NCBI RefSeq assembly: GCF_004023625.1 | Contig: NZ_ML137708.1 | Coordinates: forward strand, 31,252-95,251 | From: Streptomyces cavernae | Lineage (GTDB): Bacteria > Actinomycetota > Actinomycetes > Streptomycetales > Streptomycetaceae | Direction of reading: 5' to 3' | Length of the DNA: 64,000 bases | Shown here: positions 1 through 9,178 of the stretch, piece by piece | How the letters are laid out: each line of letters starts with the position of its first letter | How positions within the stretch are numbered: position 1 is the stretch's first letter | Made by a program: the position numbers and the translations under genes | The notes under the pieces: generated by a model | Told to the model about the DNA's origin: nothing | Databases searched by the model: none | Seen by the model: only the letters and a program-made list of their open reading frames with translations

Positions 1-1
1 C

Positions 2-910
2 TCCAGCGCCCTGAAGGACCCCTCCGGCAACGACATCCACACGGTGCTGCCCTGGTACACGGGCGGAATCAACCTGACGTACAACACCGAGATGCTGGAG
101 AAGGCCGGGATCGACCCCAAGAAGCCGCCGACGACCATCTTCGGGCTGTTCGAGGACTACGAGAAGATCGCCAAATCGGCCAAGGGCAAGTACTACGCCA
201 CGATGGCCAACCCGATCTGGCGCCTCCCGGCCGACTGGCAGCAGATGGACATCAAGATCTACTCCGACGACGGCAAGTCCTTCGTCTTCGCCGACGACCC
301 CCGGACCACCGAGTGGGTCGCCTGGATGAAGAGGCTCTACCAGGGCGGCGCCATGCCCAAGGACTCCCTGTCGTCCAGCGACGACCCGTCCACGCCCTAC
401 GGCAACGGCCAGGTGGCCTACGGATCGACGAACCCGAGCTTCGTGCGCTTCGTGAAGCAGAACAGCCCGTCGGTCTACACCAAGACCGGTGTGGGCCAGT
501 ACCCGTTCGACAAGCTCGGCCACACCTCCGGTGCCCCGCAGTACATATCGGTGGCCTCGACCAGCAAGAACGCCCCGACGGCACTCGCTTTCGCCAAGTT
601 CCTCACCAACGCCGAGAACCAGACGGCCTGGTGCAAGGACCCGAACGTGGTGATCTTCCCGACGACCGCCGCGTCGCTGGACGACCCGTTCTTCCAGACG
701 GTGGCCGGAAACGACCCCTTCGCCGAGGCCCGCAAGGTGGTCGCCGAGCAGCTCAAGACCGCCACCGCCGACGAGGTCGTCCTCTCCGACCCGCAGCGGA
801 ACGCGATCGTGGCCGAGGTCCAGCTGGCCATGCAGGGCAAGAAGAGCCCTGAAGAGGCAGTGAAGGACGCCCAGCAGAAGGCCAACGAGTTGCTGACGCA
901 GGGCAGTTGA
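2..910 (+). CDS. Sugar ABC transporter substrate-binding protein (5' end outside the window)
   Basis: This is the C-terminal three quarters of an extracellular solute-binding protein of the carbohydrate (family 1, MalE-like) type. The frame is open from base 2, so signal peptide and lipobox lie upstream and are not visible. The visible part has the bilobed binding-protein style, with aromatic sugar-stacking residues (LPWYTGGINLTYN at the left edge, SGAPQYISVAS in the second lobe) and an AENQTAWCK stretch near the C-lobe. The stop overlaps the next gene, a MalF-type permease, so it forms one operon with the two permeases. It should capture a mono- or oligosaccharide outside the membrane. Neighbouring beta-glucosidase and mannanase genes suggest a beta-linked plant glycan fragment, which is inference. 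Confidence 0.9.
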   Translation, partial: SSALKDPSGNDIHTVLPWYTGGINLTYNTEMLEKAGIDPKKPPTTIFGLFEDYEKIAKSAKGKYYATMANPIWRLPADWQQMDIKIYSDDGKSFVFADDPRTTEWVAWMKRLYQGGAMPKDSLSSSDDPSTPYGNGQVAYGSTNPSFVRFVKQNSPSVYTKTGVGQYPFDKLGHTSGAPQYISVASTSKNAPTALAFAKFLTNAENQTAWCKDPNVVIFPTTAASLDDPFFQTVAGNDPFAEARKVVAEQLKTATADEVVLSDPQRNAIVAEVQLAMQGKKSPEEAVKDAQQKANELLTQGS

Positions 911-1929
911 CCGTGGTGACACAGATGGAGAAGCCGGCGGCCGGGCCGGATACGGTGAACATCGCCGTATCCCGCCCGGCCCCGGGCCGCCTGCGGCGTC
1001 TCGGCCGGGCGGTGCTGCCCGGCCCCGGACCGGACGCCAACGGCGCCGCCCTCTACCGCCGTTGGTGGCTGCCGTGGCTGTGGGCCCTCCCCGCCATCGT
1101 GTGCGCCGCGGTCTTCGGCGTGTTCCCGTTCCTCAACACCATCGTGCTGTCGTTCACCGACGCCAAGCCGCTCGGCGGCGCCGCGAACTTCGTCGGGCTG
1201 TCCAACTACACCCGCATGCTCGGCGACGACGACTTCTGGCTGGCCACCCGCAACAGCCTGCTGTACGCGGTGATCGTGGTGCCGCTGATGGTGCTGCTGC
1301 CGCTGCTGCTCGCCGTGCTGGTGGAGAAGAAGCTGCCCGGCATCGGGTTCTTCCGGTCCGCCTTCTACACGCCGGTGATCGCCTCGAGCGTGGTCGTCGG
1401 GCTGAGCTGGCAGTGGCTGCTCAAGGACGACGGACTGATCAACACCTGGCTGGAGAAGGCACATCTGATCAGGGATGCCATCCCCTTCCTGTCCGATTCG
1501 TGGCTGATCCTGCTGTCCGCGATGGGCCTGACGCTGTGGAAGGGACTCGGCTGGTACATGATCTTCTACCTCGCCGCCCTGGGCAACGTCTCGCGGGAGT
1601 TGCACGAGGCGGCGGCCATGGACGGCGCGGGCGCCGTGCGGCGTTTCTGGCACATCACCGTCCCGGGCGTGCGGCAGACGATGCTGCTGGTCGGCGTGCT
1701 CACCGGCATCGGCTCGCTGCGGGTGTTCACCGAGATCTACATGCTCGGCAGCCCCACCGGCGGCCCGGGCGGCCAGGCCCGCACCCTGCCCTTCTACATC
1801 CGCGACGTCGGACTCGATCCGCTCAGCGGCAACGCCGGGTACGGATCCGCGGTCAGCGTCGCCCTCTTCCTGCTGACCTTGGGCCTCACGCTGCTGGCAC
1901 AGCGCCTCACCAGGGGAGATGAGGAATGA
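907..1929 (+). CDS. Sugar ABC transporter permease (MalF type)
   Basis: This is an inner-membrane permease of a binding-protein-dependent sugar importer (BPD_transp_1 family, about 340 aa). A charged cytoplasmic N-terminus of about 45 residues is followed by six hydrophobic segments. The EAA loop that docks the ATPase is visible as ELHEAAAMDGAGAVRRFWHITVPG. The stop of the binding-protein gene overlaps a TTG at 907 (TTGA). GTG at 913/916 and ATG at 925 are equally possible starts and no strong Shine-Dalgarno decides between them. It ends in an ATGA overlap with the second permease. No ATPase is encoded in the operon as far as seen; such Streptomyces importers usually share the general MsiK ATPase encoded elsewhere. 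Confidence 0.93.
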   Translation: MTVVTQMEKPAAGPDTVNIAVSRPAPGRLRRLGRAVLPGPGPDANGAALYRRWWLPWLWALPAIVCAAVFGVFPFLNTIVLSFTDAKPLGGAANFVGLSNYTRMLGDDDFWLATRNSLLYAVIVVPLMVLLPLLLAVLVEKKLPGIGFFRSAFYTPVIASSVVVGLSWQWLLKDDGLINTWLEKAHLIRDAIPFLSDSWLILLSAMGLTLWKGLGWYMIFYLAALGNVSRELHEAAAMDGAGAVRRFWHITVPGVRQTMLLVGVLTGIGSLRVFTEIYMLGSPTGGPGGQARTLPFYIRDVGLDPLSGNAGYGSAVSVALFLLTLGLTLLAQRLTRGDEE

Positions 1930-2867
1930 CCACGAGCACCCCGGCCGCCACCGATGCCGCGGGCACCCCGGGCGCCACGAACGGCGGGGACACCCCGGCG
2001 GCCCCGCGGCCCGCGCGGCGGACCTTCCGCTGGCGGGACTACGGACGGCCCCGCGAGCTCGTGGTCCGCTATCTCCTGCTGCTCTTCGTGCTGGCGATCA
2101 CCGTCGGCCCGCTGCTGTGGCAGTTGCTGACCTCGCTGAAGTCGACGACGGAGGACGTCTTCGGCGAGAACGCCACCCTCCTGCCGCGGCACCCGACGCT
2201 ACGGGCGTACGAGCAGGTCTTCGACCAGGTGCCGGTGGCGACGTACATCTGGAACAGCGTGATCGTGGTGGTGCTGTCGCTCGTCAGCCAGCTGCTGTTC
2301 TCGACCATGGCCGGCTACATGCTCTCCAAGCCGGCATGGCGGGGCAGAAAGGGGGTCTGGCTGCTGCTGATCGCCTCGATGATGTTCCCCTTCGAAGCGA
2401 TCATGGTGTCGCTCTTCCTCAGCATCCGGGACCTGGGACTGGTCGACAGTCTGGTCGGCGTGTGGCTCCCGGGCTTCGTCGGGGCCATCAACGTCCTCGT
2501 CATGCGGGCCGCGTTCCTCGCCGTCCCCCGGGAGATCGAGGACTCGGCCATGCTCGACGGGGCGGGGGAATGGCAGCGCTTCCGGCATCTGTACCTTCCG
2601 AGCGCCTTCGGTGCGATGTCGGTCGTCGCCATCAACACCTTCATCGCCGCCTGGGACGACTTCCTGTGGCCGCTGATCGTGCTGCGCTCCGAAGAGAACC
2701 TCACCCTCACGCTGGGTCTGGCCCGGCTGCAGACCTCGTCGTTCGGCTATGACCAGCGGGTGGTGATGGCCGGGTCGGTGATCTCCCTGATTCCGGTGCT
2801 GGTGCTGTTCGCGATCACGCAGCGGTGGTTCTACAAGGGCGTCTCGTCGGGGGCCGTGAAGTTCTGA
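1926..2867 (+). CDS. Sugar ABC transporter permease (MalG type)
   Basis: This is the second membrane subunit of the sugar importer, 313 aa, with six membrane segments after a roughly 40-residue Ala/Pro/Thr-rich cytoplasmic leader. The coupling loop reads EIEDSAMLDGAGEWQRFRHLYLP, a standard EAA motif for MalG-type permeases. The start is clear: ATG overlaps the previous TGA (ATGA) and a purine-rich GGGGAGATGAGGA lies just upstream, so translation is coupled. The last 37 bases overlap the 3' end of the convergent GH3 gene, leaving no room for a terminator between the two. Confidence 0.94.
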   Translation: MTTSTPAATDAAGTPGATNGGDTPAAPRPARRTFRWRDYGRPRELVVRYLLLLFVLAITVGPLLWQLLTSLKSTTEDVFGENATLLPRHPTLRAYEQVFDQVPVATYIWNSVIVVVLSLVSQLLFSTMAGYMLSKPAWRGRKGVWLLLIASMMFPFEAIMVSLFLSIRDLGLVDSLVGVWLPGFVGAINVLVMRAAFLAVPREIEDSAMLDGAGEWQRFRHLYLPSAFGAMSVVAINTFIAAWDDFLWPLIVLRSEENLTLTLGLARLQTSSFGYDQRVVMAGSVISLIPVLVLFAITQRWFYKGVSSGAVKF

Positions 2868-5245
2868 GCGCCCGCGACGTCGTCTGCGCCACGAAGTAGG
2901 AGCGGAACGGCGGCCGACGCGGCCCGCGCCGACTCCGCGACCCGGACCTCCAGCGTTCCGGGCAGCACGGCCGTCTCCAAGTCGGCGCCGACCTGCGCGA
3001 GTTGGTCGGCGCCGAGGCGGAAGGTGATCGTGCGGCACTCCCCCGGAGCCAGCTCTACGCCCTGGAAGGCGCGCAGTTCCAGGGTGCGCGGCCAGACGGG
3101 GGTCAGCAGAGGGCGGATGTAGAGTTGGGCGACGCTACGGCCGTGGCGGCGCCCGGTGTTGGTGATGTCGACCTCGACGGTGTGCTGGCCGGCGGTGTAC
3201 TGGCCGGCGGTGTGCCGGACCAGGCGCGGCGGGCCGTAGGCGAAGGTCGTGTACGACAGCCCGTGCCCGAAGGAGTAGAGCGGTTCGGCTCCCTCGTCCA
3301 CGTACGTGCCGTACTCGATGTCCTTGTGGTTGTAGTAGACGGGGAGTTGGCCCGCCGAGCGCGGGACGGAGACGGGCAATCGGCCGGCGGGTTCCGCGTG
3401 GCCGAGCAGGACCCGGGCGATCGCCTCGCCGCCCCACGGGCCCGGGTACCAGGCGGTGAGCAGTGCGGCGGCGCGGTCCGCGGCCTCGGGCACGGCGTGC
3501 GGGCGCCCCTGGACGAGGACGACCACCGTCGGCGTGCCGGTGGCGGTGACCGCGTCGAGCAGGGCGTACTGGGCGGCGCCCAGCCGCAGTCCGGCGAGGT
3601 CGACGCCCTCGCCGCAGGTCATCTCGGAGACGGGGGTCAGCGCGGCGCCGTTGGCGGCGAAGTCCGTACCGGGCGCGCGGGCACTGCTGCCGCCCAGCAC
3701 CAGGACGGCCAGGTCCGAGGCGGCGGCCAGGGCGACCGCCTCGGGAATGCCCGAACGGTCGTCCCCGGTGAGGGCACAGCCGCGGGAGTGACGGATGCCG
3801 ACACTGTCGGGGGCCAGCCGGCGCAGTCCGTCCAGGACTCCGGTGCCCGCGCCGGGGCGTTGCGGGGCCGTGTAGTCGCCGAGTTGGTGGGCGGTGGTGG
3901 CGGCGTGCGGGCCCAGCACGGCGATGCGGGACACGGCGGGCGTGATGGGCAGGTCGCCGCCGTCGTTGTGGAGGAGGGTGACGGCGGCGCGGGCGAGGGC
4001 GGTGCTCAGCTCGCGACCGTGGTCCGGGTCCGGTATGGCCCGGTGTCCGGCGTAGGGCTGCTCGAACAGGCCCAGGCGGAACTTCAGACGCAGTACCCGG
4101 GCGACCGCGGCGTCCAGGGTCGCCTCGCTCACCAGCCCGCGCCGGACCGCCTCCTCGAGGTGGGTGAAACCCTCGTCCCACAGGCTCAGGTCGACCCCGG
4201 CGCCCAGCGCGAGGGCTCCGGCGGAGACCTTGTCGCCGGTGATGCGGGCCAGCCGGTCCACGGCCAGGCCGTCCGCCATGACCAGCCCGTCGAAGCCCCA
4301 GCGTCGGCGCAGCACGTCGGTGAGCAGGGCGCGGTTACCGGCGCACGGCAGGCCGTCTACCTGGTTGTAGGCGGCCATGACGGCGGCGGCTCCGGCGCGG
4401 ATCCCGGCCCGGGCGGCGGGCAGGTGGATCTCGTGGAGCTCGCGCGGGCCGAGTTCGGACTCGGCGGAGTTGCGGCCGCCGACGGTGGCGCCCTGGCCTG
4501 CGAAGTGCTTCAGCACCACGGGTGCCTTGTCGGCGGCGAAGAACCCGTCCGCGCCGGCCGGCTCGCCCTGCATACCGCGTACCAGCGCCTCGGTGAGCCG
4601 GCCCGCCAGGTACGGGTCCTCGCCGAAGCACTCCTCGGTACGGCCCCAGCGGGGGTCGCGGGCGATGTCCAGCGCGGAGACGAGGGCGACATGGCCGCCG
4701 CGGGCGCGCAGTTCGGCCGCGGCGTGGGCGGCGGCCCGCTGGTACAGCGGGGGATCCCAGGTGGCACCGACGGTCAGGTTGACGGGCAGGACGGTGCCGT
4801 CGAGGGCCATGAGCCCGTGCGGCACCTCCTCGACGAACAGCGCCGGGATGCCGAGCCGACTTCGTTCGACGACATGCCGCTGGACGAGGTCGGCGAGGGC
4901 CGCGCCGTGCCCCGCGTCCGGTCCGGTGGAGTGGTCGACGCCCGACCAGGCGTCGGCGCGCAGCAGTCCGTAGAGAGCGCCGAGTCCGGCGAACCGCTCG
5001 GTCTCGGCGTACAGCGCCTCGGTGAGTTCGAAGCCGCCGTCGGGGGTTCGGCGGTAGGCGTCCCAGCCGTACATCCGCTGGTTGAGCTGTCCCGTCTTCT
5101 CCTTGAGGGTCATGCGGGAGAGCAGGTCGCGAACCCGGGCGTCGACGGGTGCGGTGCGGTCGCGGTACAGCGGGTGGTCGTCCTCGGCGCGAGCCGGATG
5201 TCCGGCCGGGGCGGCGGTGGCGGCCGCGTTTTCCGGAGTCGGCAT
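2831..5245 (-). CDS. Glycoside hydrolase family 3, beta-glucosidase/beta-xylosidase type
   Basis: This 804-aa enzyme has the usual GH3 layout. An N-terminal TIM barrel begins around residue 35 (LLSRMTLKEKTGQLNQ). The substrate-binding KHFAGQGA region follows, then the nucleophile aspartate in LVMADGLAVDRL, an alpha/beta sandwich domain, and a C-terminal fibronectin-III-like domain (VEVDITNTGRR, SVAQLYIRP). It should release sugars from the non-reducing end of beta-linked oligosaccharides. No signal peptide is visible, so it probably acts in the cytoplasm on imported oligosaccharides. It runs against the permease operon and overlaps its 3' end, and lies 71 bp downstream of a sugar kinase on the same strand, probably in one transcript. 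The exact sugar specificity cannot be read from sequence. Confidence 0.93.
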   Translation of the reverse strand: MPTPENAAATAAPAGHPARAEDDHPLYRDRTAPVDARVRDLLSRMTLKEKTGQLNQRMYGWDAYRRTPDGGFELTEALYAETERFAGLGALYGLLRADAWSGVDHSTGPDAGHGAALADLVQRHVVERSRLGIPALFVEEVPHGLMALDGTVLPVNLTVGATWDPPLYQRAAAHAAAELRARGGHVALVSALDIARDPRWGRTEECFGEDPYLAGRLTEALVRGMQGEPAGADGFFAADKAPVVLKHFAGQGATVGGRNSAESELGPRELHEIHLPAARAGIRAGAAAVMAAYNQVDGLPCAGNRALLTDVLRRRWGFDGLVMADGLAVDRLARITGDKVSAGALALGAGVDLSLWDEGFTHLEEAVRRGLVSEATLDAAVARVLRLKFRLGLFEQPYAGHRAIPDPDHGRELSTALARAAVTLLHNDGGDLPITPAVSRIAVLGPHAATTAHQLGDYTAPQRPGAGTGVLDGLRRLAPDSVGIRHSRGCALTGDDRSGIPEAVALAAASDLAVLVLGGSSARAPGTDFAANGAALTPVSEMTCGEGVDLAGLRLGAAQYALLDAVTATGTPTVVVLVQGRPHAVPEAADRAAALLTAWYPGPWGGEAIARVLLGHAEPAGRLPVSVPRSAGQLPVYYNHKDIEYGTYVDEGAEPLYSFGHGLSYTTFAYGPPRLVRHTAGQYTAGQHTVEVDITNTGRRHGRSVAQLYIRPLLTPVWPRTLELRAFQGVELAPGECRTITFRLGADQLAQVGADLETAVLPGTLEVRVAESARAASAAVPLLLRGADDVAGAQNFTAPDETPL

Positions 5246-5316
5246 GCGTCCGGTCCCTTTCGTGTGCGTACGGATGCTTGCCGCGGTCGTCCGGACACCG
5301 CGGTCGGGTCGCCCGG

Positions 5317-6306
5317 TCAGATACCGAGTCGGGCGAGCGCCACGGCGCCCGCGGAGCCGTCGGCCACCCAGTCGAGGGTGAGCCCCAGGGCGTCCAGACG
5401 GGCGGTGAGGAGCACGGTCAGCGGGCCGTCCGGTCCGAGCAGTCCTCCGGTGGCGACCACCCGCTCCCCCGGATGAGGCTGCAACGCCCTTACGGTCTCG
5501 GTCAGTTGGCCGACGGCTTCGACGAGGATCGCCTCGGCCGGGGGGTCCATGTCGCGGGCGGCTTCGGCCACCAGGGGCGCGAGCCGGGCCAGGCGAATGG
5601 GTTCCTCGGCCATGACGGCGGGGAGGACGTGTCTGCGGTAGGCCTCCCGCCGCGAACGGGTCCAGGCCGTGCCCTCGTAGGGGAGGACGTCCTCCGGCAC
5701 GCCCAGGGCCCGCCCCACGGAGACGGTCAGCGCCGTCGGGGCGCCGCGCCCGTCCGCCGCGCGGAGGGCCGCCCGGACCGCGGCGCGCCCGATCCAGAAG
5801 CCGCTGCCGTCGTCGCCCAGCAGCCAGCCGTCGCCGTCCGCGACCGCCGTGCAGCCTCGACCGGAGATACGGGCCGCGACCGCGCCGGTGCCCGCCACCA
5901 GCGCGAGGCCGTCGGCGGGGTGACCGGGCGCGGACGCGAACGCCACCTCGATGTCGCTCCAGACGGCGACGGGCACGGGGGGAAAGCCCAGTCGGCGCAG
6001 TGCGGCGGTCAGGGCGGACCGCGCCCGGAGCCGGCCGGGCTCGTCGGCGGTCCCCGACGCGCCCGCGAATCCGCCCGCCACCGCCGCCACCCGGCCGCGC
6101 AGCCGCTCCGGCACGGCCCGGGCGACGGCTTCGGCGAGGTGGTCGGTGAGTCCGGGCTCCGCGACCGTCAGAGCGTTACCAGGACCCGAGGTGCCCTCGC
6201 CCGCCACGCTTCCGTCGTGGGTGGCCAGCACGGCGCGGGTGCGGGTGCCACCGGCGTCGAGGCCCAGCACATAGTCACCGCGATCCTGGTTCAAATCACT
6301 ATTCAT
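5317..6306 (-). CDS. BadF/BadG/BcrA/BcrD-type sugar kinase (N-acetylglucosamine kinase-like)
   Basis: The protein is about 329 aa of the ASKHA fold. The phosphate-1 loop sits near the N-terminus (LGLDAGGTRTRAVLA), a second glycine motif follows (LVAGTGAVAARI, then WLLGDDGSGFWIG), and the adenosine region is ERVVATGGLLGPDGP. This matches BadF/N-acetylglucosamine-kinase family proteins, which phosphorylate an amino sugar or hexose after import. I chose the ATG at 6306 because it begins just before the conserved loop. An in-frame ATG 24 bases upstream is an alternative, and neither has a good Shine-Dalgarno. The gene is divergent from the GH5-like gene and upstream of the GH3 gene. Substrate identity is inferred from family only. 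Confidence 0.88.
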   Translation of the reverse strand: MNSDLNQDRGDYVLGLDAGGTRTRAVLATHDGSVAGEGTSGPGNALTVAEPGLTDHLAEAVARAVPERLRGRVAAVAGGFAGASGTADEPGRLRARSALTAALRRLGFPPVPVAVWSDIEVAFASAPGHPADGLALVAGTGAVAARISGRGCTAVADGDGWLLGDDGSGFWIGRAAVRAALRAADGRGAPTALTVSVGRALGVPEDVLPYEGTAWTRSRREAYRRHVLPAVMAEEPIRLARLAPLVAEAARDMDPPAEAILVEAVGQLTETVRALQPHPGERVVATGGLLGPDGPLTVLLTARLDALGLTLDWVADGSAGAVALARLGI

Positions 6307-6364
6307 CGATGGCCATGGTGGTTGATACATTCGCCCAAGACAAGGCCCGACGGCCCGACGCTCC

Positions 6365-6379
6365 GAGGAGGACACCATC
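6365..6379 (+). promoter_or_regulatory. Strong ribosome binding site followed by an ATC initiation codon
   Basis: GAGGAGG at 6365-6371 and a 5-base spacer lead to ATC at 6377, in frame with the GH5-like enzyme. Between the in-frame stop at 6323-6325 and the first family-like residues there is no ATG, GTG or TTG. The site therefore points to initiation at a non-canonical ATC, or to a point change or sequencing error in a former ATG. Confidence 0.6.
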
Positions 6380-7618
6380 AGCGCTCCCCCCGCGTCCACC
6401 CCTCCCCCGCTCCGCTTCGGCGTCAACTACACACCGCGCCGCGGCTGGTTCCACTCCTGGCACGACTTCGACGCGGGACACGCCCGCGAGGACCTGGCGC
6501 AGATCGCCGGGCTCGGCCTCGACCACGTCCGGGTCTTCCACCTCTGGCCGCTCCTCCAGCCCAACCGCACCCTCATCCGCTCCACCGCGGTCGACCAGCT
6601 GGTGCGTCTGGTCGATCTCGCCGCCGAAACCGGTCTCGACGTCCTCGTGGACGGCGTCCAAGGCCATCTGTCCAGCTTCGACTTCTACCCGGAGTGGACC
6701 CGCAGCTGGCACCACCGCAACGTGTTCACCGACCCCGAGGCGATCGAGGCACAGTCGGAGCTGCTGCGCACGCTCGGCCGCGCGCTCGCGGGCCGCCCGA
6801 ACCTCATCGGGCTCCAACTCGGCAACGAGCTCAACAACCTGGTCGAGCACAACCCGGTGACGGTGCGCGAAGTGGACCACTACCTCGACACGCTGCTCGC
6901 CGCCGCCCGGGAGGGCCTCGGCACCGGCGGTCTGGTCACGCACTCCGCCTTCGACGCGGCCTGGTACGGCGACGACCACCCCTTCACTCCCGGGGCCTCG
7001 GCCCGCAAGGGCGACCTGACCACCGTCCACCCGTGGGTGTTCTCGGGCGACTGCGCCCGCCGTTACGGCCCGCGCTCCCCGCAGGTGCTGCATCTCGCGG
7101 AGTACGGCGTCGAGTTGGCGAAGGCGTACGCCCAGGACCCGGGACGGCCGGTCTGGGTCCAGGAGACCGGAGCGCCCGAGCCGCACATCCCGGCGGCCGA
7201 CGCCCCTGAATTCGCCCGCGCCACCCTGCTGAACGCGGCGGGGTGCGCGGGGCTGTGGGGGGTGACCTGGTGGTGCTCCCACGACGTGGACCGCTCCCTG
7301 GCCGACTACCCCGAACTCGAGTACACCCTGGGCCTGTTCGACTCCTCGGGTCGCGCCAAGCCGATCGCCGACGCCCTCGCCGGCACCGTCGCCGAACTGC
7401 GGGCCGAGCCGCGTGCCGTGCCGGCGCGGGAGACGGCCCTGGTGCTGGAGTGCACGCCGGCCACCCGCTCGGTGTCCGGTCCCGGCGGCACCTTCTTCGA
7501 GGCGTGGATGCGGCTGCGCGAGAAGGGTGTGCGTCCGGCGGTCGTCCTGGCCGAACAGGGGGAGGACGCCGCCCATCTGACGGCACGGGGCATCACCGAG
7601 GTCGTTCGGGCGTCCTGA
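6377..7618 (+). CDS. GH5-like glycoside hydrolase (beta-mannanase type) with apparent ATC start
   Basis: From 6377 the frame encodes 413 aa that begin SAPPASTPPP and enter a GH clan-A TIM barrel at FGVNYTPRRGWFHSWHDF. The acid/base glutamate is in LQLGNELNN and the nucleophile glutamate in VWVQETGAPEPH, the spacing expected for GH5-type mannanases. WGVTWWCSHDVD supplies the aromatic wall of the active site. There is no export signal, so it probably acts on imported oligosaccharides. Conventional start codons first appear at 6602, which would remove two barrel strands and cannot be correct. The ATC at 6377 has a near-perfect Shine-Dalgarno. The gene is divergent from the sugar kinase and convergent with the NagZ-like gene 16 bases away. 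Exact substrate is unknown. Confidence 0.85.
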   Translation: MSAPPASTPPPLRFGVNYTPRRGWFHSWHDFDAGHAREDLAQIAGLGLDHVRVFHLWPLLQPNRTLIRSTAVDQLVRLVDLAAETGLDVLVDGVQGHLSSFDFYPEWTRSWHHRNVFTDPEAIEAQSELLRTLGRALAGRPNLIGLQLGNELNNLVEHNPVTVREVDHYLDTLLAAAREGLGTGGLVTHSAFDAAWYGDDHPFTPGASARKGDLTTVHPWVFSGDCARRYGPRSPQVLHLAEYGVELAKAYAQDPGRPVWVQETGAPEPHIPAADAPEFARATLLNAAGCAGLWGVTWWCSHDVDRSLADYPELEYTLGLFDSSGRAKPIADALAGTVAELRAEPRAVPARETALVLECTPATRSVSGPGGTFFEAWMRLREKGVRPAVVLAEQGEDAAHLTARGITEVVRAS

Positions 7619-7633
7619 GCGGAGCGTGCCGGG

Positions 7634-9178
7634 TCAGTCCCCGGCCAGCACCTCCGCCAGCGCGCGCAGGTTCACCCGTCCTCGCCCGTACGAGCAGAGT
7701 GCGTCGCCCTCCTCCGGCATCCCGGTGGACACGCGTACCGCGTCCGGCCGTCCCGCCAGCACGGCGTCCCGCACCGCCGACTGCCAGGGGTGCAGCCGCG
7801 CGTCGTACGTGGCCACGACCAGCGGCAGGCCCTCGGCGCGGCCCACGACGGTGGTGACGAGTCCCGCGAGGTCGGCGGGCGGCCCGGGGACCGCCGTACC
7901 GGTGGCCGAGGGGTCCACGGCGGCCAGTTCGGTCAGCAGGTCCTCGCCGCCCCAGTTGAGCGCGGGGTGCGGCGGCGGGAACAGGTCGACGACATGGGCA
8001 CCGCGTGCGGGCGGCGGCACGGGACGGCTCCGCACTGCCCGACGTGCCGCCTCCAGCCCGGCCGAGGCATCCCATCCGGGGACGTCGACCGCCGCGGTCG
8101 CGTACCGCTGGGCCAGCCGCCGCACCCGCCCCGCGGCCTGGGTCACGCGTTCCCCCGACAACGCGCCGCCGGCCAGCGCGTCGAGCACCGCGTCGCGGCA
8201 GGCCAGCGTGGTGTCGAGGTCGGGTACGGCGACGATGATTTGGTCGGCGCCCGCGGCCAGGGCGAGGCGCGCGCCCGCGGCCTCGCCGTAGTGGTCGGCG
8301 ATCGCCTTCATCTCCAGGGCGTCGCTGACCAGGACGCCGTCGAAGCCGAGTTCGTCCCGGAGCAGTCCGCTCAGCACGCGGGGGCTCAGGGTGGCGGGGT
8401 GGTCGGGGTCCAGTGCCGGGAAGACGACGTGGGCGCTCATCAGCATGGGCACGCCCGCGTCGACGGCCGCCCGGAAGGGGTCGAGGTCGCGGTCGATGGC
8501 GCCGTAGGGCCGTGGGTCGACGGCCGTCTCGTGATGGCTGTCGGTGACGGTGCCGCCGTGACCGGGGAAGTGCTTGGCGCAGGAGGCGATGCCGCGCGCC
8601 TCGGTGGCGGCGATCCAGGCGCGCAGATGGCGGGAGACCAGCTCGGGGTCGGCGCCGAAGGAGCGGGTGCGCACGATCGGGTTGTCGGGGTGGTGCTGGA
8701 GGTCGGCGACGGGGGCGTAGGAGGCGGTGATGCCGAGGGAGGCCAGGTGTCCGGCCAGGGCGTCGGCGCAGCGGGCGGTGAGCCGGGGGTCGTCGGCGAC
8801 GCCGAGCGCCCCGCAGCCGGGGACCTCGGGGGCGCCCGCGCTCACCAGGTGGCCGATGCCGCCGCCCTCGTTGTCGATGGCCACCAGCAGATCGGGCCGG
8901 ATCGAGCGCAGGGAGTCGGTGAGGGCGCGGACCTGTTCCGCGTCGCGCACGTTGCGCGTGAACAGGATGACCCCGCCCAGCCCGCGCTCGATCAGCCGCT
9001 TCAGGGTGTCGGGTACGGCCGTGGTGCCGTGGAACCCGGCGACCAGGCAGCGGTGGGCGGCTTCGTCCAGGTCGGCGGGAAGAGCGGGGCCGGCGGGTGC
9101 GTGCGCGGAGGGGATCACCTCCGGAATCCTCTGGCTCGACAAGCCGGAAGTCAATAAGGAGATGGATCGTTGATTCAT
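7634..9178 (-). CDS. GH3 beta-N-acetylhexosaminidase-like protein (NagZ family)
   Basis: This two-domain GH3 protein of up to 514 aa carries NagZ hallmarks: IDNEGGGIGHL, the KHFPGHGGTVTDSHHET loop whose Asp-His pair replaces the classical acid/base in NagZ enzymes, and the nucleophile in GVLVSDALEMKAI. Such enzymes remove terminal beta-N-acetylglucosamine from glycans or muropeptides. A C-terminal domain of about 170 residues follows the barrel. ATG at 9178 sits inside a 15-bp tandem duplication and has no Shine-Dalgarno. GTG at 9118, with AGAGG upstream, would give a start just before the conserved region (IPSAHAPAG) and may be the true one. It lies 45 bases downstream of gudD on the same strand. 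No signal peptide is evident. Confidence 0.87.
   Translation of the reverse strand: MNQRSISLLTSGLSSQRIPEVIPSAHAPAGPALPADLDEAAHRCLVAGFHGTTAVPDTLKRLIERGLGGVILFTRNVRDAEQVRALTDSLRSIRPDLLVAIDNEGGGIGHLVSAGAPEVPGCGALGVADDPRLTARCADALAGHLASLGITASYAPVADLQHHPDNPIVRTRSFGADPELVSRHLRAWIAATEARGIASCAKHFPGHGGTVTDSHHETAVDPRPYGAIDRDLDPFRAAVDAGVPMLMSAHVVFPALDPDHPATLSPRVLSGLLRDELGFDGVLVSDALEMKAIADHYGEAAGARLALAAGADQIIVAVPDLDTTLACRDAVLDALAGGALSGERVTQAAGRVRRLAQRYATAAVDVPGWDASAGLEAARRAVRSRPVPPPARGAHVVDLFPPPHPALNWGGEDLLTELAAVDPSATGTAVPGPPADLAGLVTTVVGRAEGLPLVVATYDARLHPWQSAVRDAVLAGRPDAVRVSTGMPEEGDALCSYGRGRVNLRALAEVLAGD

Noticed and set aside
3002..5476. An 824-codon open frame on the plus strand opposite the GH3 gene
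   Set aside because: It mirrors the codon pattern of the GH3 gene, is rich in Gly/Val/Arg/Ala without any domain, and has no ribosome site. It is a shadow of high-GC coding.
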